Source of the DNA: Podocnemis expansa
Taxonomy: Eukaryota; Chordata; Testudines; Podocnemididae
Length of the DNA stretch: 64,000 nt
NCBI GenBank assembly: GCA_007922195.1
Contig: ML682234.1
Span: forward strand, 358,780-422,779
Direction: 5' to 3'
This document shows positions 1 through 10,787 of this stretch, one piece after another. The notes beneath the pieces were generated by a model. The model did not search any database. It was not told the origin of the DNA and worked only from the letters and a program-made list of their open reading frames with translations. Positions within the stretch are counted from its first letter, which is position 1; every line of letters starts with the position of its first letter. Made by a program: the position numbers and the translations under genes.

Positions 1-560
1 GTAGAAGGTTGTGAATTTAGAGACTCCCTAGCATGGGCCATTGTTGTGTAAATTGGGAGATGTGCCCCAGAGTAGATTTAACATGGCTGCTCCCAGGTAC
101 ACACCTGGATACCTGTCTGTATGATTAAATTTCTATTCCTTACTCGTTCTGTAATATCATCTTTAATGAACCCTCAAGATCATTACACAGTACACCACGG
201 CAGATGTGCCCCTCTCTTCCAGCCACTCCTTTACTACAGGAAGTGAGTGACCACACCACCCTCCATAGTGTGTGTGGCAAAAGGGAGCTCAGGTTGATCA
301 GGGAGCCTGACATAGCCCAGGGATGTACCAGCACCGCACTCCACACCCTCTCTGTGTTGCCCAGACTCCTCTGGCTCCAGACTGGGTGCCTCAGGGCAAC
401 TGCCAGCGTAGGGGCAGGGCACAGCAGTTAGGCTCAAACACCGGGAAGCAGCACATAGAGGAAGGTGAAGTCAAATCACTCGTTATAATGGGGGGAAAAA
501 ATCCATAGTCAGGATTTAATCCTGCTTTCACACAATCTAATCTAAAATAAATAGCAACTT
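1..560. other. Unassigned spacer
   Basis: I recognise no coding or repeat family here. The short open frames have no domain-like content and overlap on both strands. A pyrimidine-rich TTTC run closes the stretch at about 561-594. Confidence 0.5.
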
Positions 561-824
561 TCTTTTTCTTTCTTTCTTTTTCTTTCTTTCTTTCCATGTG
601 CTATTTCCCAGTGTTTGAATCTTAACAACTGCTTTGATTTGCTGCTAGACTGTGACCTGATCCTATGTCTTACACTCCCCTGCATTTATTTCCTACCATT
701 CTGTAAATTCCCCAAACTTCAAACTGACTGATGAAGTGGAATTTTTCTCCCATGAAAGCTCATCCAATAAATAAATTGGTCTTAAACAGTGCCTCTGGAC
801 TCCTTGTTTGTTTTACAACACTAT
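561..824 (+). mobile_element. Penelope-like element, 3' terminal fragment
   Basis: The stretch matches the noncoding 3' part of the other PLE copies here (33.98-34.20, 50.40-50.64 and 61.45-61.68 kb). The shared order is a 'cccagtgtttg..tcttaacaactg' block, a CATTTATTT block, the CTGATGA..GAAA hairpin, an AATAAAT stretch, and a tail resembling GTGCCACAGGACTCCTTG. No endonuclease frame remains. The family assignment rests on the copies that still carry a GIY-YIG domain next to the same tail (55.2-55.97 and 60.9-61.7 kb). Confidence 0.7.
728..757 (+). ncRNA. Hammerhead-ribozyme-like core of a PLE
   Basis: CTGATGA, then a stem-loop (GTGG..CCAT side strands), then GAAA: the two conserved hammerhead strands joined by helix II. 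Among the relics in the window this copy keeps GAAA best, but its helix II has a mismatch and helix I upstream is poor. One extra A follows CTGATGA in all copies. PLEs are known to carry minimal hammerheads. Activity of this relic is unlikely. Confidence 0.5.
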
Positions 825-832
825 CAGGGGGA

Positions 833-1530
833 TCCTTTGAGAAGGGGAGACACACAGGGTTGGTCCGAGAGGGGAAGAGACAGGCAGGGTCAGGCTGAAA
901 AGGGCAAGGGGGAGACACACAGGTTTGGGCAGAAAAGGGGGAGACACTGAGGACTGGGCTGAGAAGGGTAAGGGGGGAGAAACAGGGGTTTGGGCAGAGA
1001 AGGGGGGAGAGAGGCAGGGTCAGGCTGAGAATGGGGGAGACATGCAGGATCGGGCTAAGAACGGGGGAGACATGCAGTGAAGGCTAACAATAGGGGGAGC
1101 CATCTGGGGCAGGCTAAAAACAGGGGTGACAGGCAGGGTCAGGCTAAGAACGAGGCAGACATGCGGGGCAGACTAAGAACAGGGGAGACATGCGGGGTTG
1201 GGCTAAGAATGGGGAGATTCTGGGGTCATGCTGCAATGCGGTGGGGTGCCAGGTCAAGCTGAGATGCTAGGGTGGGGCTGCAATGCGGGGAGATGCCGAA
1301 TTAGGATGAGATGCTGGGGTCAGGCTGCAATGTGGGCAGATGCTGGGGTTGGGCTGACATGCTGAGGTCCAACTGCAATGAGGGGAGATGCTGGGTTGGG
1401 TTGCAATGGAGAAGATGCTGGGGCCAGCTGGGATTCTGGGGTTGGGCTGAGAATGGAGGAAATGCCGGAGTCAGACTGTGATTCCCAGTCAGGCTTAGAA
1501 CGGGGGAGAAGCCGGCTCAGTCAGGGAAAA
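833..1530. repeat. Degenerate minisatellite, ~30 bp unit
   Basis: Tandem imperfect copies of a purine-rich unit (GGGGGAGACATGCAGG..CAGGCTAAGAAC type) run for about 0.7 kb. The period is clearest, about 29-30 bp, between 1060 and 1215. The second half drifts to a GCTGGGGT..GCTGCAATG unit. The plus-strand open frame at 1077-1262 only reflects the ~10-residue repetition and is not a gene. Confidence 0.8.
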
Positions 1531-1629
1531 TGTGGTGTTTTGCTGTTGTTCACACAGATGGGAATGCTCCCAGCTGTGTTGTACCTTCTAGCAAGTCCCT
1601 ATCCCCATGTTTTCTGTGACTGGGAGGCC

Positions 1630-1825
1630 AATTAAGTCAACTTAAGACAACTCCCCCTCCACATTTCCTTAAGTCAACTTATTAAAGTCGACTTAACTGT
1701 AAAGTCGACTTTATAAGTGGAAGTAATAAAATTGACTTTACCTGATGCTAAAGTCGACTTTATTGCCCTGCAATGTAGACAGGGCTTTGTTTAAGTCGAC
1801 TTAAACACACAGTGTAGACATACCC
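1630..1825. mobile_element. Foldback MITE fragment, AAGTCGACTT word
   Basis: Repeated palindromic words of the type TAAGTCGACTTA alternate in both orientations and end in a right terminus GTGTAGACATACC at about 1813-1825. The left terminus is not preserved: the sequence starts abruptly in AATTAAGTCAACTTAAG. Compare the complete relative at 2742-3159. Confidence 0.7.
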
Positions 1826-2741
1826 TTTGGGAGTAGTGATTATGAGAGTGCTGTCAGTGGACTAAGGGCTGGGCACCCCAAATAAATGCATGGAAGACTC
1901 CAACACTGGTGTATGCCTATGGCTAACCTGTACAGAGAAAGCGAGGCCTGCAGAGGCCTGGAAGGCAGGAGTGGTGCTGCGAGTGGCTGAGAGACTCAGA
2001 GAGATGACCCACAGCAAGCACAGACAGGACTCCGTCACACTAATGGGAGGTGGTAGCAAAGTGCCTTACAATTGTGGCTGCCAATATCATCACAGTAGGT
2101 TCATGGATAATGTGTCCCTCAAGGTGGAGAAGCAACTGGAGACTCATTTATAACCAATCTGAAGGTGAGCTTCCTGGATGGCAATAGAAACAGACATAAT
2201 CTAGATTTTATTCTGGCTTTCTATCTTGCAGATTAGCACAGCCAGCACTCTCTAGCATCACTACACAAAGGCCCAGATCCTCTGGTCCAGCCAAGCTTCA
2301 CATGGAACAGGGTCAAAAGGAAATAGGACTAGGAGTTGGAATTGAGTCCTTGGCACTTCCCACCTGTGGGACTGTTTTGCTTTCTGGAACCAGTGAAGGA
2401 GACTGTAATTGCTCCTGGCTGACCAGAGCTCACAGGAGAATTTTGCAGTCTGGTGATCATTGGAGAGCAGTAGTGCCCCGACCATATAACTCTTTCCTCC
2501 GGCTTTGTCCTTGTGCTGACTTAGGCCATGGAGCTACACCAATTCAGCACCATCCAACATGCAAATTATAGAACACAATGTTTCCAGGTGAGTCACTTTT
2601 ATAGACCCCTTGTGACTTGAGACTAGCTCAGAGAGGCTAGAGAAGGTTGGAGAATGTTTCTCAAACTCTAGGTTCCAGTCAAGACTAAACAATCATAGAT
2701 GGGATCACTGCCTAATTGCATATGGTTTGGCTAAACACTTT
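1826..2741. other. Unassigned spacer, possible old repeat
   Basis: No gene is recognised. Around 2268-2295 (cccagatcctctgg) and 2528-2555 (ggagctacaccaattcagc) there are inverted blocks like those of old amniote interspersed repeats. A related block recurs at 8436-8470 and 37325-37380. The open frame at 1890-2153 has no recognisable domain. Confidence 0.35.
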
Positions 2742-3159
2742 GGATACATCTAACTATGTGTTTAAGTCGACTTAAGGGCCCTTAAGTCGACTTAAACAGA
2801 GCCCTGTCTACACTGAAGGGCAATAAAGTTGACTTTAGGGTCCAGTAAGGTCGACATTATGAGGTCCACTTATAAAGTCAACTTTACCATTAAGTCAACT
2901 TTATTATGTCAGCTTAAGACAATGTGGCCTCACTAAGTCGACTTAATAAAGTTGACTTAGAGCAGTGGGTCCATTAAGTCAACTTTATAAATTCAACATA
3001 AGCCAGGGCACCCATTTAAAGTCGACTTTATTAAGTCGACTTAATATAGTGTGGACTCACTAAGTCGACTTAATAAGATCAACTTAAAGTCAACTTTAAA
3101 TAGACTTTATTAAGTCGACTTAATAAAGTTGACCTAGCTTTTACCATGTAGATGTAGCC
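2742..3159. mobile_element. Foldback MITE, AAGTCGACTT word, TSD TTT
   Basis: The 418 bp element starts GGATACATCTA and ends ATGTAGATGTAGCC. It is flanked by TTT on both sides (2739-2741 and 3160-3162). The inside is almost wholly made of TAAGTCGACTTA-type palindromes and half-words (AAAGTTGACTTT). There is no coding capacity. The 3 bp duplication and GG-starting ends suggest a PIF/Harbinger-like mobiliser, which is inference. Confidence 0.75.
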
Positions 3160-3698
3160 TTTGTGACTATATGCTCCTAATGGCAAAAATGTTTATGTTA
3201 CCCTTTACAACCAGCACTGCATGTGTTTCCCTCTGATTGGCTGAAGAGTCTCAGAATGTTCAGACCATGGGACTAGAGATTTAAGCTCACCTCTGAGATT
3301 GGGTGGGTTTGACATTTTCAGTTTTCACCCTCTTGTTGACTATAGGTCTCGTTTAATTAACATGAATCATTAAGTTCTAAAGGGGAAGCCGTGTTAGTTT
3401 AGCTCAGTATTTGTTAGTCTTGAAGTGCAACAGGACTCCTTGTTTGTTTTAATAAATCATTAAAGGAATCTTGCTGAGATTGAGGGGATCTCCTCGTACT
3501 TGACAGAAATTTAAATAAACAGGTCATTTTAAAACTGTTTTAAAGTATTGATTTTTTTTTTTTCTTGAATGCAAGAATGGCCATTCTGGATTATCCCTGT
3601 AACCTGTCTTCCAACAGTGATCAATGCTAGGTGTTTCTGGGTGAAGAAAACTGACAATCACCTAGTGCACTATCCCCCCTTCATCCTCTCTCAACTTA
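3160..3698. other. Spacer with PLE tail fragment
   Basis: No gene is seen. At about 3380-3455 there is a PLE terminal fragment (gaagccgtgttagtttagc.. followed by tgttagtcttgaagtg..aggactccttg). A T-rich run follows at 3551-3563. Confidence 0.45.
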
Positions 3699-5772
3699 GA
3701 ATCATAGAATCATAGGGTTGGAAGGGACCTCATAGGTCATCTAGTCCAACCCCCTGCCAGAGGCAGGACCACTCCCACTAAACCATCCAAGTCATGGTTT
3801 TGTCCAGCCGGGCCTTAAACACCTCCAAATATGGAGATTTCACCACCTCCCTCGGCAGGTCATTCCAAGACTTCACCACTCACATAGTAAAAAAATTCTT
3901 TCTAATATCCAGCCTCAACCTCCCTAACCACAACTTGAGACCATTGCTCCTTGTTCTGTCCTCTGTTATTACCGAGAACAGTCAAGCTCCATCTTCCTTA
4001 GAGCATCCCTTCAAGTAGTTGAAGGTTGCTATCAAATCCCCCCTCAATCTTCTCTTCTGCAGACTAAATAAGCCTAATGCTTTCAGTTTTCCCTCATAGG
4101 GCTTGTGCTCCAGCCCTTTAAACTTTTTGGTTGCCCTCCTCTGAACTCTCTCTAGCATGTCCCTGTCCTTTTTGTAGTGGGGAGCCCAAAACTGAACACA
4201 GTATTCTAGATGCGGCCTTACCAGTGCAGAATAGAGGGGAATGATCACATCCCTTGATCTGCTGGTAATACTTCTTTTGATGCAGCCCAGTATGCCATTG
4301 GCCTTTTTGGCTGCAAGAGCACACTGCTGACTCATATCTAGCTTCCCATCCACCATGACCCCCAGGTCCTTTTCTACATTGCTGCTACTTAGCTGAACTT
4401 TTCCAAGCCTGTAGCGGTGCACGGGGTTTTTTCGTCCCACGTGCAGGATTTTACACTTGTCCTTATTGAACCTCATAAGATTTCTATTGGCCCACTGTTC
4501 CAATTTATCTAGGTCTCCCTGAATCCTGTGCTTGCCCTCCAACGTGTCTACTGGTCCCTCCAGCTTGGTGTCATCCACAAACTTACTGAGAGTGCAGTCT
4601 ATTCCATCATCCAGATCATTGATGAAAATGTTGAACAGAACCGGCCCCAGGACCGACCCCTGGGGCACACCACTCGTTACTGGTTGCCAGCTAGACGTGG
4701 AACCGTTGATTCCTACACGCTGAAACCATTGATCTAGCCAGTTTTCTATCCACCTTATAGTCCACCTATCCAACCCATACTTCCTTAATTTGTCAATGAG
4801 AATGCTGTGGGAAACTGTATCAAAAGCCTTGCTAAAATCAAGGTATATCACATCAATGGTTCTTCCTGCATCCAGAAAACCAGTCATCTGATCATAGAAG
4901 GAGATGAGATTGGTCAGGTATGATTTACCCTTGGTAAATCCATGCTGACTGTTCCTGATCACTTTATTTTCCTCTAAGTGTTTGAGGATGGATTCTTTGA
5001 GAATCTGCTCCATAATTTTTCCAGGGATTGAGGTGAGGCTGACTGGTCTATAATTCTCTGGATCCTCCTTTTTCCCTTTCTTGAAAATAGGCACTACATT
5101 TGCTTTTTTCCAAACCTCTGGCACCTCCCCCGTTCTCCATGAGTTTTGAAAGATAACAGCCAGCGGTGCTGCTATCTCACCGGCCAATTCCCTTAGCACT
5201 CTTGGATGCAGTTCGTCCGGCCCCATGTACTTGTGCACATCCAGCTTCTTTAAGCAGTCCCTTACCTGACCTTCCGTCACCAAGGGCCTGTCTTCTTCTC
5301 TCCCATCTGCCATACCCATGGTAGCGGGCTGGGAGCTGACCCTGCTTGTGAAAACTGAAGCAAAAAATGCATTGAGCACTTCAGCTTTTTCCTCATCCTC
5401 TGTCACACGGACGCCTGCCCTATTCAGCAAGGGGCCTACACCATCCCTGATCCTCTTCTTGTTATTAACATACTTGTAGAACCCCTTCTTGTTATCCTTT
5501 ACATCCCTCGCTAGCCGCAACTCTATTTGTCCTTTGGCCTTTCTGATTTTATCCCTGCAGTCCCTAACAATATCTTTATATGCCTCCTTGGTCATCTGAC
5601 CAAGCTTCCACTTCCTGTAAGCTTCCTTTTTATGTATAAGCTCAGAGCAGAGTTCTCTGCTAAGCCATTCTGGGTGCCTTACATGTTTGCTGTTCTTTCT
5701 CCTAATTAGAAATGCAACTTCCTGTGCCCTTAGCAGGGTTTCTTTAAAATATAACCAACTCTCTTGGAGTTC
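3699..5772 (-). mobile_element. CR1 LINE, 5' truncated
   Basis: This is a minus-strand CR1. Its 3' end is the octamer-like terminus ATTCTATGATTCTA (read on the minus strand) at 3699-3715, preceded by the conserved CR1 3' UTR. Coding sequence for ORF2 continues to about 5772, where similarity to the other CR1 stops. 5' truncation is usual for CR1. No target duplication is visible, as expected for this clade. Confidence 0.92.
3982..5772 (-). pseudogene. CR1 ORF2 fragment: reverse transcriptase
   Basis: This is the C-terminal ~597 codons of CR1 ORF2. They are uninterrupted from the truncation point to the stop (537 residues from the first internal methionine at 5595). Visible RT blocks are [29 protein letters not shown], the LDFSKAFD aspartate block, [11 protein letters not shown], and KFVDDTKL at about 4572-4590. 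The catalytic box is therefore FVDD, where the CR1 at 15.3 kb has FADD. The C-terminal part ([25 protein letters not shown]) is typical of CR1. The APE endonuclease is missing because of the truncation, so the copy cannot be autonomous. The long open frame suggests a rather young insertion. Confidence 0.9.
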
Positions 5773-6310
5773 TGGGAGTCATAGACTAGGTACACTCAGA
5801 GCAGGGAGTGGCATCTCTGAGCATGTTGGCTTACAGCCAGTTGTAAGAAGGCAAGAGGAGCTCCTTTATATAAGGAGATGAGACAGCCGCCCTTATGTAA
5901 GGAGGCAAGATGGCCTCCCTCAAAGATAGACAGCCAAGTCTGCCCAGCCCCAAAGGGGGGCAGAGCCGGGGACAGGGAATATTAAAGGCAGTCCCTGGAC
6001 CTTATTTGGGGTTTAGCAACTGAAGTGGAAGCAGCCCCCTCAGCTTTCTCCACAGGCCAAGCAGGAGACCTGGCCAGCTGAGAATTTACCTGAGCCCTGC
6101 AGATCAGATTGCTGCCTGGATCCACCAGCAACATGCCCACAGGAAATCCGGCCTGCCGAGAACTTACCAGCACCCTGGGGACCAGATGGTCACTTGGACT
6201 TATCGGCCATGAAAGGGCCAGGGACACTGCCTCAGGGGACCACCCCAACAGAATTCCTGGAGCTACCGATGCTGCCACCACCACCACCAGGGGTCCTTGT
6301 CAGATACTTT
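5773..6310 (-). repeat. Unclassified dispersed repeat, copy 1
   Basis: Read on the minus strand, this resembles 46.44-46.90 kb in order: a GGTGG-repeat block, an aggaattctg/agggattcctctgg block, ccctggccctttc, and near the end GGAGGCCATCTTGCCTCC. Both copies have a long open frame in the same register containing a run of valines and VEKAE. That may be a relic of a retroelement coding end, or chance in GC-rich sequence. I could not name the family. Confidence 0.5.
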
Positions 6311-6665
6311 CTGAAAGTCTAAGGAAACTGAACCCACTGGACCACCCTTGTCCACATGTTGTTGACTGTCTCAAAAAAGTTTAAGAAATTTGTGAGGCAT
6401 GATTTTCATTTTTGAAATCTTTGTTGAGTCTTCTCCAATGAATTGTGTTTATCTATGTGTTTGATAATTCTCTTCTTTGTTGCATTATTAACCAATTTGC
6501 CTGGTACTCGACCTAGGCCACTAGCTTGCAACTGTCAGGATCACCTGTGGAACGCGTTTTAAAAATAGTTGGCACATTAGCTAACGTCCAATTATCTGGT
6601 ACAGAGACTAATCTAAACAACAGATTGAATACCACAGTTAGTAGTTTTGCAATTTCATATTTCAG
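6311..6665 (-). mobile_element. Old CR1-like fragment
   Basis: Read on the minus strand it contains decayed versions of the CR1 RT stretch PIFK..GDP..C.LV followed by a KL/I..RR block. It is much more divergent than the CR1 at 3.7-5.8 kb, so it belongs to an older subfamily. It abuts the start of the duplicated OR cassette. Confidence 0.5.
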
Positions 6666-8579
6666 TAATATCATCCTCTGGTTTTAGCACAGAAATGATT
6701 GGATATAATAGATAATAGTTATACCTACAACACTCGCTGAAGAACATAAGATTAGTTATATTATAATGTGATGGATTTCTCAAAAGGAATTTGAGAAAAT
6801 TACACACTAAAATCAAAGAGAAAAATCTCTTGGAAACAAGTGTTATGTTACTTTTGAAATTCCCAGCTACAGTCTTTGGTTTCCTATTAGACCTGATGTT
6901 TATCCAGTAAAATTCCAGCTCTGAACCTGTCATACATCCTTCAATGAAATGATTACAGATCATAGCTATGTTAGTGATTTTGTCATACTAACTCAATCAA
7001 CGATAGCACACATATAGCTATCTGACCTGCAAATTGCACTTCTAACTTCAGGATAAATCCAAGATAGAAGCTCAGTAGTCACATCCTCACTGCTATTTCA
7101 ACCTGTGATAGCTAACTTGGTTTAGCTAATCCACAGTCAGAACATAACTTGGTTTGCACTGCCATGCAAAATGACCACTACCCATTAATCAGAATTTAGT
7201 TCATTATTCATAATGAGGTAAGACCGAAAAAGGGAAGGAACAACTATAGAAGAAATACACAATTCCATTCCTTTCACTTGAAAAGATCAATATAAAAATT
7301 AGAAATCATAAGATGGGAAATGTTATCATTCTTGTACATGGAAAAATGATGAGCAATCACCATTGTTTTTCTAATTTCAGAGCTCAATGCTTTTCAGGGC
7401 TCAGCTCCCAAGTGTCCAATACCCAAGACAGATACAGTTAACTACTATATGATCCTAGACTGGGGAATAGAGATAGAATAAATGTTGATACCACAGATGG
7501 CTAAGCATAAACAGCTTATTATTTTCATGTTAACTGCCAATTGTGTATCACTCTGCTCTTATTACTGGGTGAGAACAAAGAAGAAACAAAACACTGCAGA
7601 TCCCTAGCATCACATTTGACATCAGCACCAAAGGAGTGGAAGGTGCTATGTGACTCCAGAATCTCTTGATGCCAACTAGAAAGGGTAAAGGAGTGCTTAA
7701 CGGACACTGGGAACCCCTGGATCTGGTAACTATGTATACGTTCACCAAACAGTGTCAGCTGGCAGCACACTAAGGTTCATGTTAAGAGTCACAGACATCC
7801 TGACTGAAAACACCATGAGAAATTTGGGGGTAAGAAGAATCTGATCAGACAAGTTTAAGCCCTAGAATATGTAGCCCCTTTTTTTCCTGATTTTTTTTGT
7901 TTGCTGTCACTGCCCTGTTCTTTATTAAATAAACTTATACTTGCTGTCACTGTAAACAACTCTAAGTTGCTGTGTGGTAAACAGAGCTATGTTCTAATGT
8001 GTAACTAGTCAACAGGTTGTACTGTTCCTTTGGAATGGACAGGTCTTTTAATTTTGTGACTTCCTAGTGGAGCAGAAGCTGGACTCCGTAGGAGGACACT
8101 CAAAGGACTCAGGAGTTGAAGTGTGCCTCTCGCTTACCTTCATGAGGAACAGTAGAACCACTTGTGCTAAGATGGGAGTGATGATCTTGCCCATACAGGG
8201 AAAGTCAGGAAGCTGATTTTTAATAGACATGGGAGAGGCTCTCTTATGCTTAGGACAAGGATAGGCTGGTGCCTCAGAGTCATGGATACCTCTGGAAAGT
8301 GTCAAATGGTGCCATACTTCCTCCTATTCAGATGAACTCATTTTTAAACAAAGGAAATATCTTCTTCTAATAAAATAAATGTAGATGATGGGACATGCAG
8401 CCAGGGTGAAGTTGTACAATTCCATTCACTTCCTTGGAGCTACATCAGTTCACATTCAGTGAGGATCTGATCTCAGGTTTTTAAAAGAACAATCATAAGT
8501 GCTCTTTTTAATTTGAGATAACTACTTCCTTAGATGATATTGCTATTCTTTTACTACTAATATGCAAAACATGATTTAC

Positions 8580-8865
8580 AAAGAAAACAAGTCCCATGTT
8601 GCCTTAAAGAATACCATTTTTTTTTCAGCACAAGCTTTTGTGGGCTCTAAACCACTTCCTCAGATGCATGGACCAGAAACTACAGCTGAGAGGTATATGT
8701 ACACACATGCCAGGATGAAGGAGAAGCAATACAATAGGGAGGGCACGCACTAACGAAGACAGGTCAATTAGAGTAGATGAGGCCTATTCATACCAGGAGA
8801 TTAGAAGGAGAGAATGTGTGAACAGACAAGTACTTTTTGTAATGTGTTAACCATGATTTACAGAG
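8580..8865 (-). mobile_element. PLE 3' fragment
   Basis: On the minus strand this matches the 3' noncoding end of the PLE at 54.85-55.97 kb: acattacaaaaagt, the ggcatgtgt..tacatat stretch, the CTGAGGA..CACAAAAGC hammerhead-like core at 8634-8663, then the tail. Imperfect repeats of ACATGATTTACA lie at about 8569-8580 and 8850-8866 and look like the target duplication. Confidence 0.65.
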
Positions 8866-9096
8866 AGACATGAAATACCCTTGGAAAGAGCAGTAGAAAT
8901 TGAGCAAAGTAATATGTTTGTGCAAACTATCCAGATACCTAATACTATCATGTCCTACGACTGAAATATCACAAACAACAAAATAGTTGCATGTAAATTA
9001 GATGTAGTTAAATAGTGGAGATTTTTTTGAGTCGCCTGATATTCCAATGGCTACACAAGAAATACATGGTTTTTAGCTGAAGGCTTGACTCAGATA

Positions 9097-10325
9097 GCTT
9101 CTGTGACCTGAGCCTCCCGGGGCTACCACCTGAATATGCAAAGATCAGGGCAAGCTATGAAAAGGAGAGCAGATTCTCCAGTGGATTTTCTGGAGGTAAA
9201 CTCCACAACCAGTCACAAACAATGAATCTGATGCCCCACACTGAATATCAAAAAGCCACCTTAAAATATACTCAGCCTCCTTTGCTGCATTTCAGTCTCT
9301 TGTCCCCAACATAGTCTCTAGGTCTGGAAAAGAGATAAGTTGCTTGAAACTCCAAGTTCTTTACACAGAAAGGTTTCTTCTGACCCCAGAGGGTCAGCCA
9401 CATTACACAGAACAGTGTAAATTTGGATCTTACTCAAAATACCACACTGCCAGCCAAGTCTTTAGTAGCTACAACTAAAGGTTTAATATAAAAATTAAAC
9501 AAACAAAATAAGAGATGTTATGGGGTCAAAGTGGATCACATACATACAAATTATTTAGAGTCCATAGAAAACAAGTCCTTGAAGAATTTGGAGTTTGCAG
9601 GTCTTAGGCTTATAGCTAATACCTAGATGAGTATAAGTCCTTATTCACCACTTCAGTTGTTAGAAATCCAGTTTAAAGGAATGTAGAGCAAATAGTCCAG
9701 GTGTAGCATTTGTTATAATTCTCCTATGAGAATTGACAGGGTGATTTCCAGGCTGGTCCTGGCTGTGTTCTCAGTCCTGTGGCCCAAATTTTCCCTAAGA
9801 AGCTTGGACAGATGTGAGATAAAGGGATTATGAGGTCCCTTCCAATCCTATGATTCAATTCAATTCAATTCAGTTCAATTATGTTCCCCGACTTCTTTTT
9901 ATAGCTGTAGCAAGGTGGGCATTTGCAGTTCATTTCTTCATGTGGGCTTTGATGACTGTTCACAGTCAGTTAAGTGAAGAACAGTAATGTATATTGCCCT
10001 TTGAAGTAAAACCTTCCCCTCCTGGGCACCACAGGAGATTAGCTGAATTAGCACCATTAACCAACAGTTTACATTAGTACATCAAAGATCCATGTAGATA
10101 TTAATGTTCACTGTCGACCCCTTCCAACAGAACAAAAGTAACAGACGGAATTAGTTCATTATCCTTGCTACCTTCTAACAGGATATCTGTAAATTTCATT
10201 AAGAAACCACTACTGATACAAATGCATATCAAAGCCCTAGTCTGTGTTTTCATATACTATGTATTTAAAAGTTAGATTTGTGTCATGTGTTTCACAAGAT
10301 GGCTTGGCATTCTCAGGCTTAGTTA
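9097..10325 (-). mobile_element. LTR of the 40.3/58.1 kb family, reverse orientation
   Basis: The left part (9097 to about 9620) is the reverse complement of the 3' two thirds of the LTRs at 40300 and 58062. It starts TGTGACC (their end is GGTCACA) and contains the polyadenylation-region block around 9470-9500. The distal part to about 10325 is less clear and contains a CR1 tail at 9825-9882. Imperfect ~70 bp direct repeats flank the insertion (about 9038-9105 and 10330-10410), longer than an integrase target duplication. Confidence 0.6.
9825..9882 (+). mobile_element. CR1 3' tail fragment
   Basis: GGGATTATGAGGTCCCTTCC, then tandem ATTCA repeats: the terminal ~60 bp of a CR1 in plus orientation, inserted in the LTR-like block. 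Confidence 0.6.
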
Positions 10326-10746
10326 CCCCTGATGTTCCCATGGCTACACATGAAATATGGATGGGTTTTTAGCCAAAGGACTGACTCAGATAGCCTCTAT
10401 AACCTTTCTATTGTTAATAATTTAGCTTCATTGCAACCTAATTTCTTCAGCTATAGCCTCCATGTTGTACTTCAACTGTTTAATCTATATAAAAGCCATA
10501 ACTGATCTAGATTATGTGATTATTAAAATCATTTGGCACAAAGAAAACACTGTCACAGATATTAAATACAAAACGCAAGACACAAAAGACTTCAGCTTCA
10601 ATATTTATTATTCAAACTAATTTATAGATTTATTGGGACAGTTTATTAAAAGATACAATGCATAAAGAGTCCAGAGTATGATTAGGATTGAGAATAGGAT
10701 GCTATACTCATCAAAAGTAACAAAGAGAATTAATCATGCAAGATAT

Positions 10747-10766
10747 TTCTTTCCGTCCTTTCACAG
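10747..10766 (+). promoter_or_regulatory. Probable 3' splice site upstream of OR1
   Basis: A pyrimidine tract ending in CACAG lies 21 bp before the OR1 start. The paralogous OR2 has the same arrangement (38041-38057). OR genes commonly splice a noncoding 5' exon onto the single coding exon, so this is the likely acceptor. The upstream exon was not identified. Confidence 0.5.
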
Positions 10767-10787
10767 GGATCTCCATATATTCAAGAA

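Noticed and set aside
1077..1262. 61-codon frame with repeated peptide
   Set aside because: A product of the minisatellite period, with no independent coding evidence.
2742..3159. CRISPR-like or regulatory operator array of GTCGAC palindromes
   Set aside because: Irregular spacing, flanked by transposon ends and target duplications; this is a eukaryotic MITE.
8048..8305. Minus-strand 85-codon frame as OR remnant or gene
   Set aside because: No OR motif; the paralogous stretches at 36.9-37.2 and 59.8-60.1 kb do not keep the frame.
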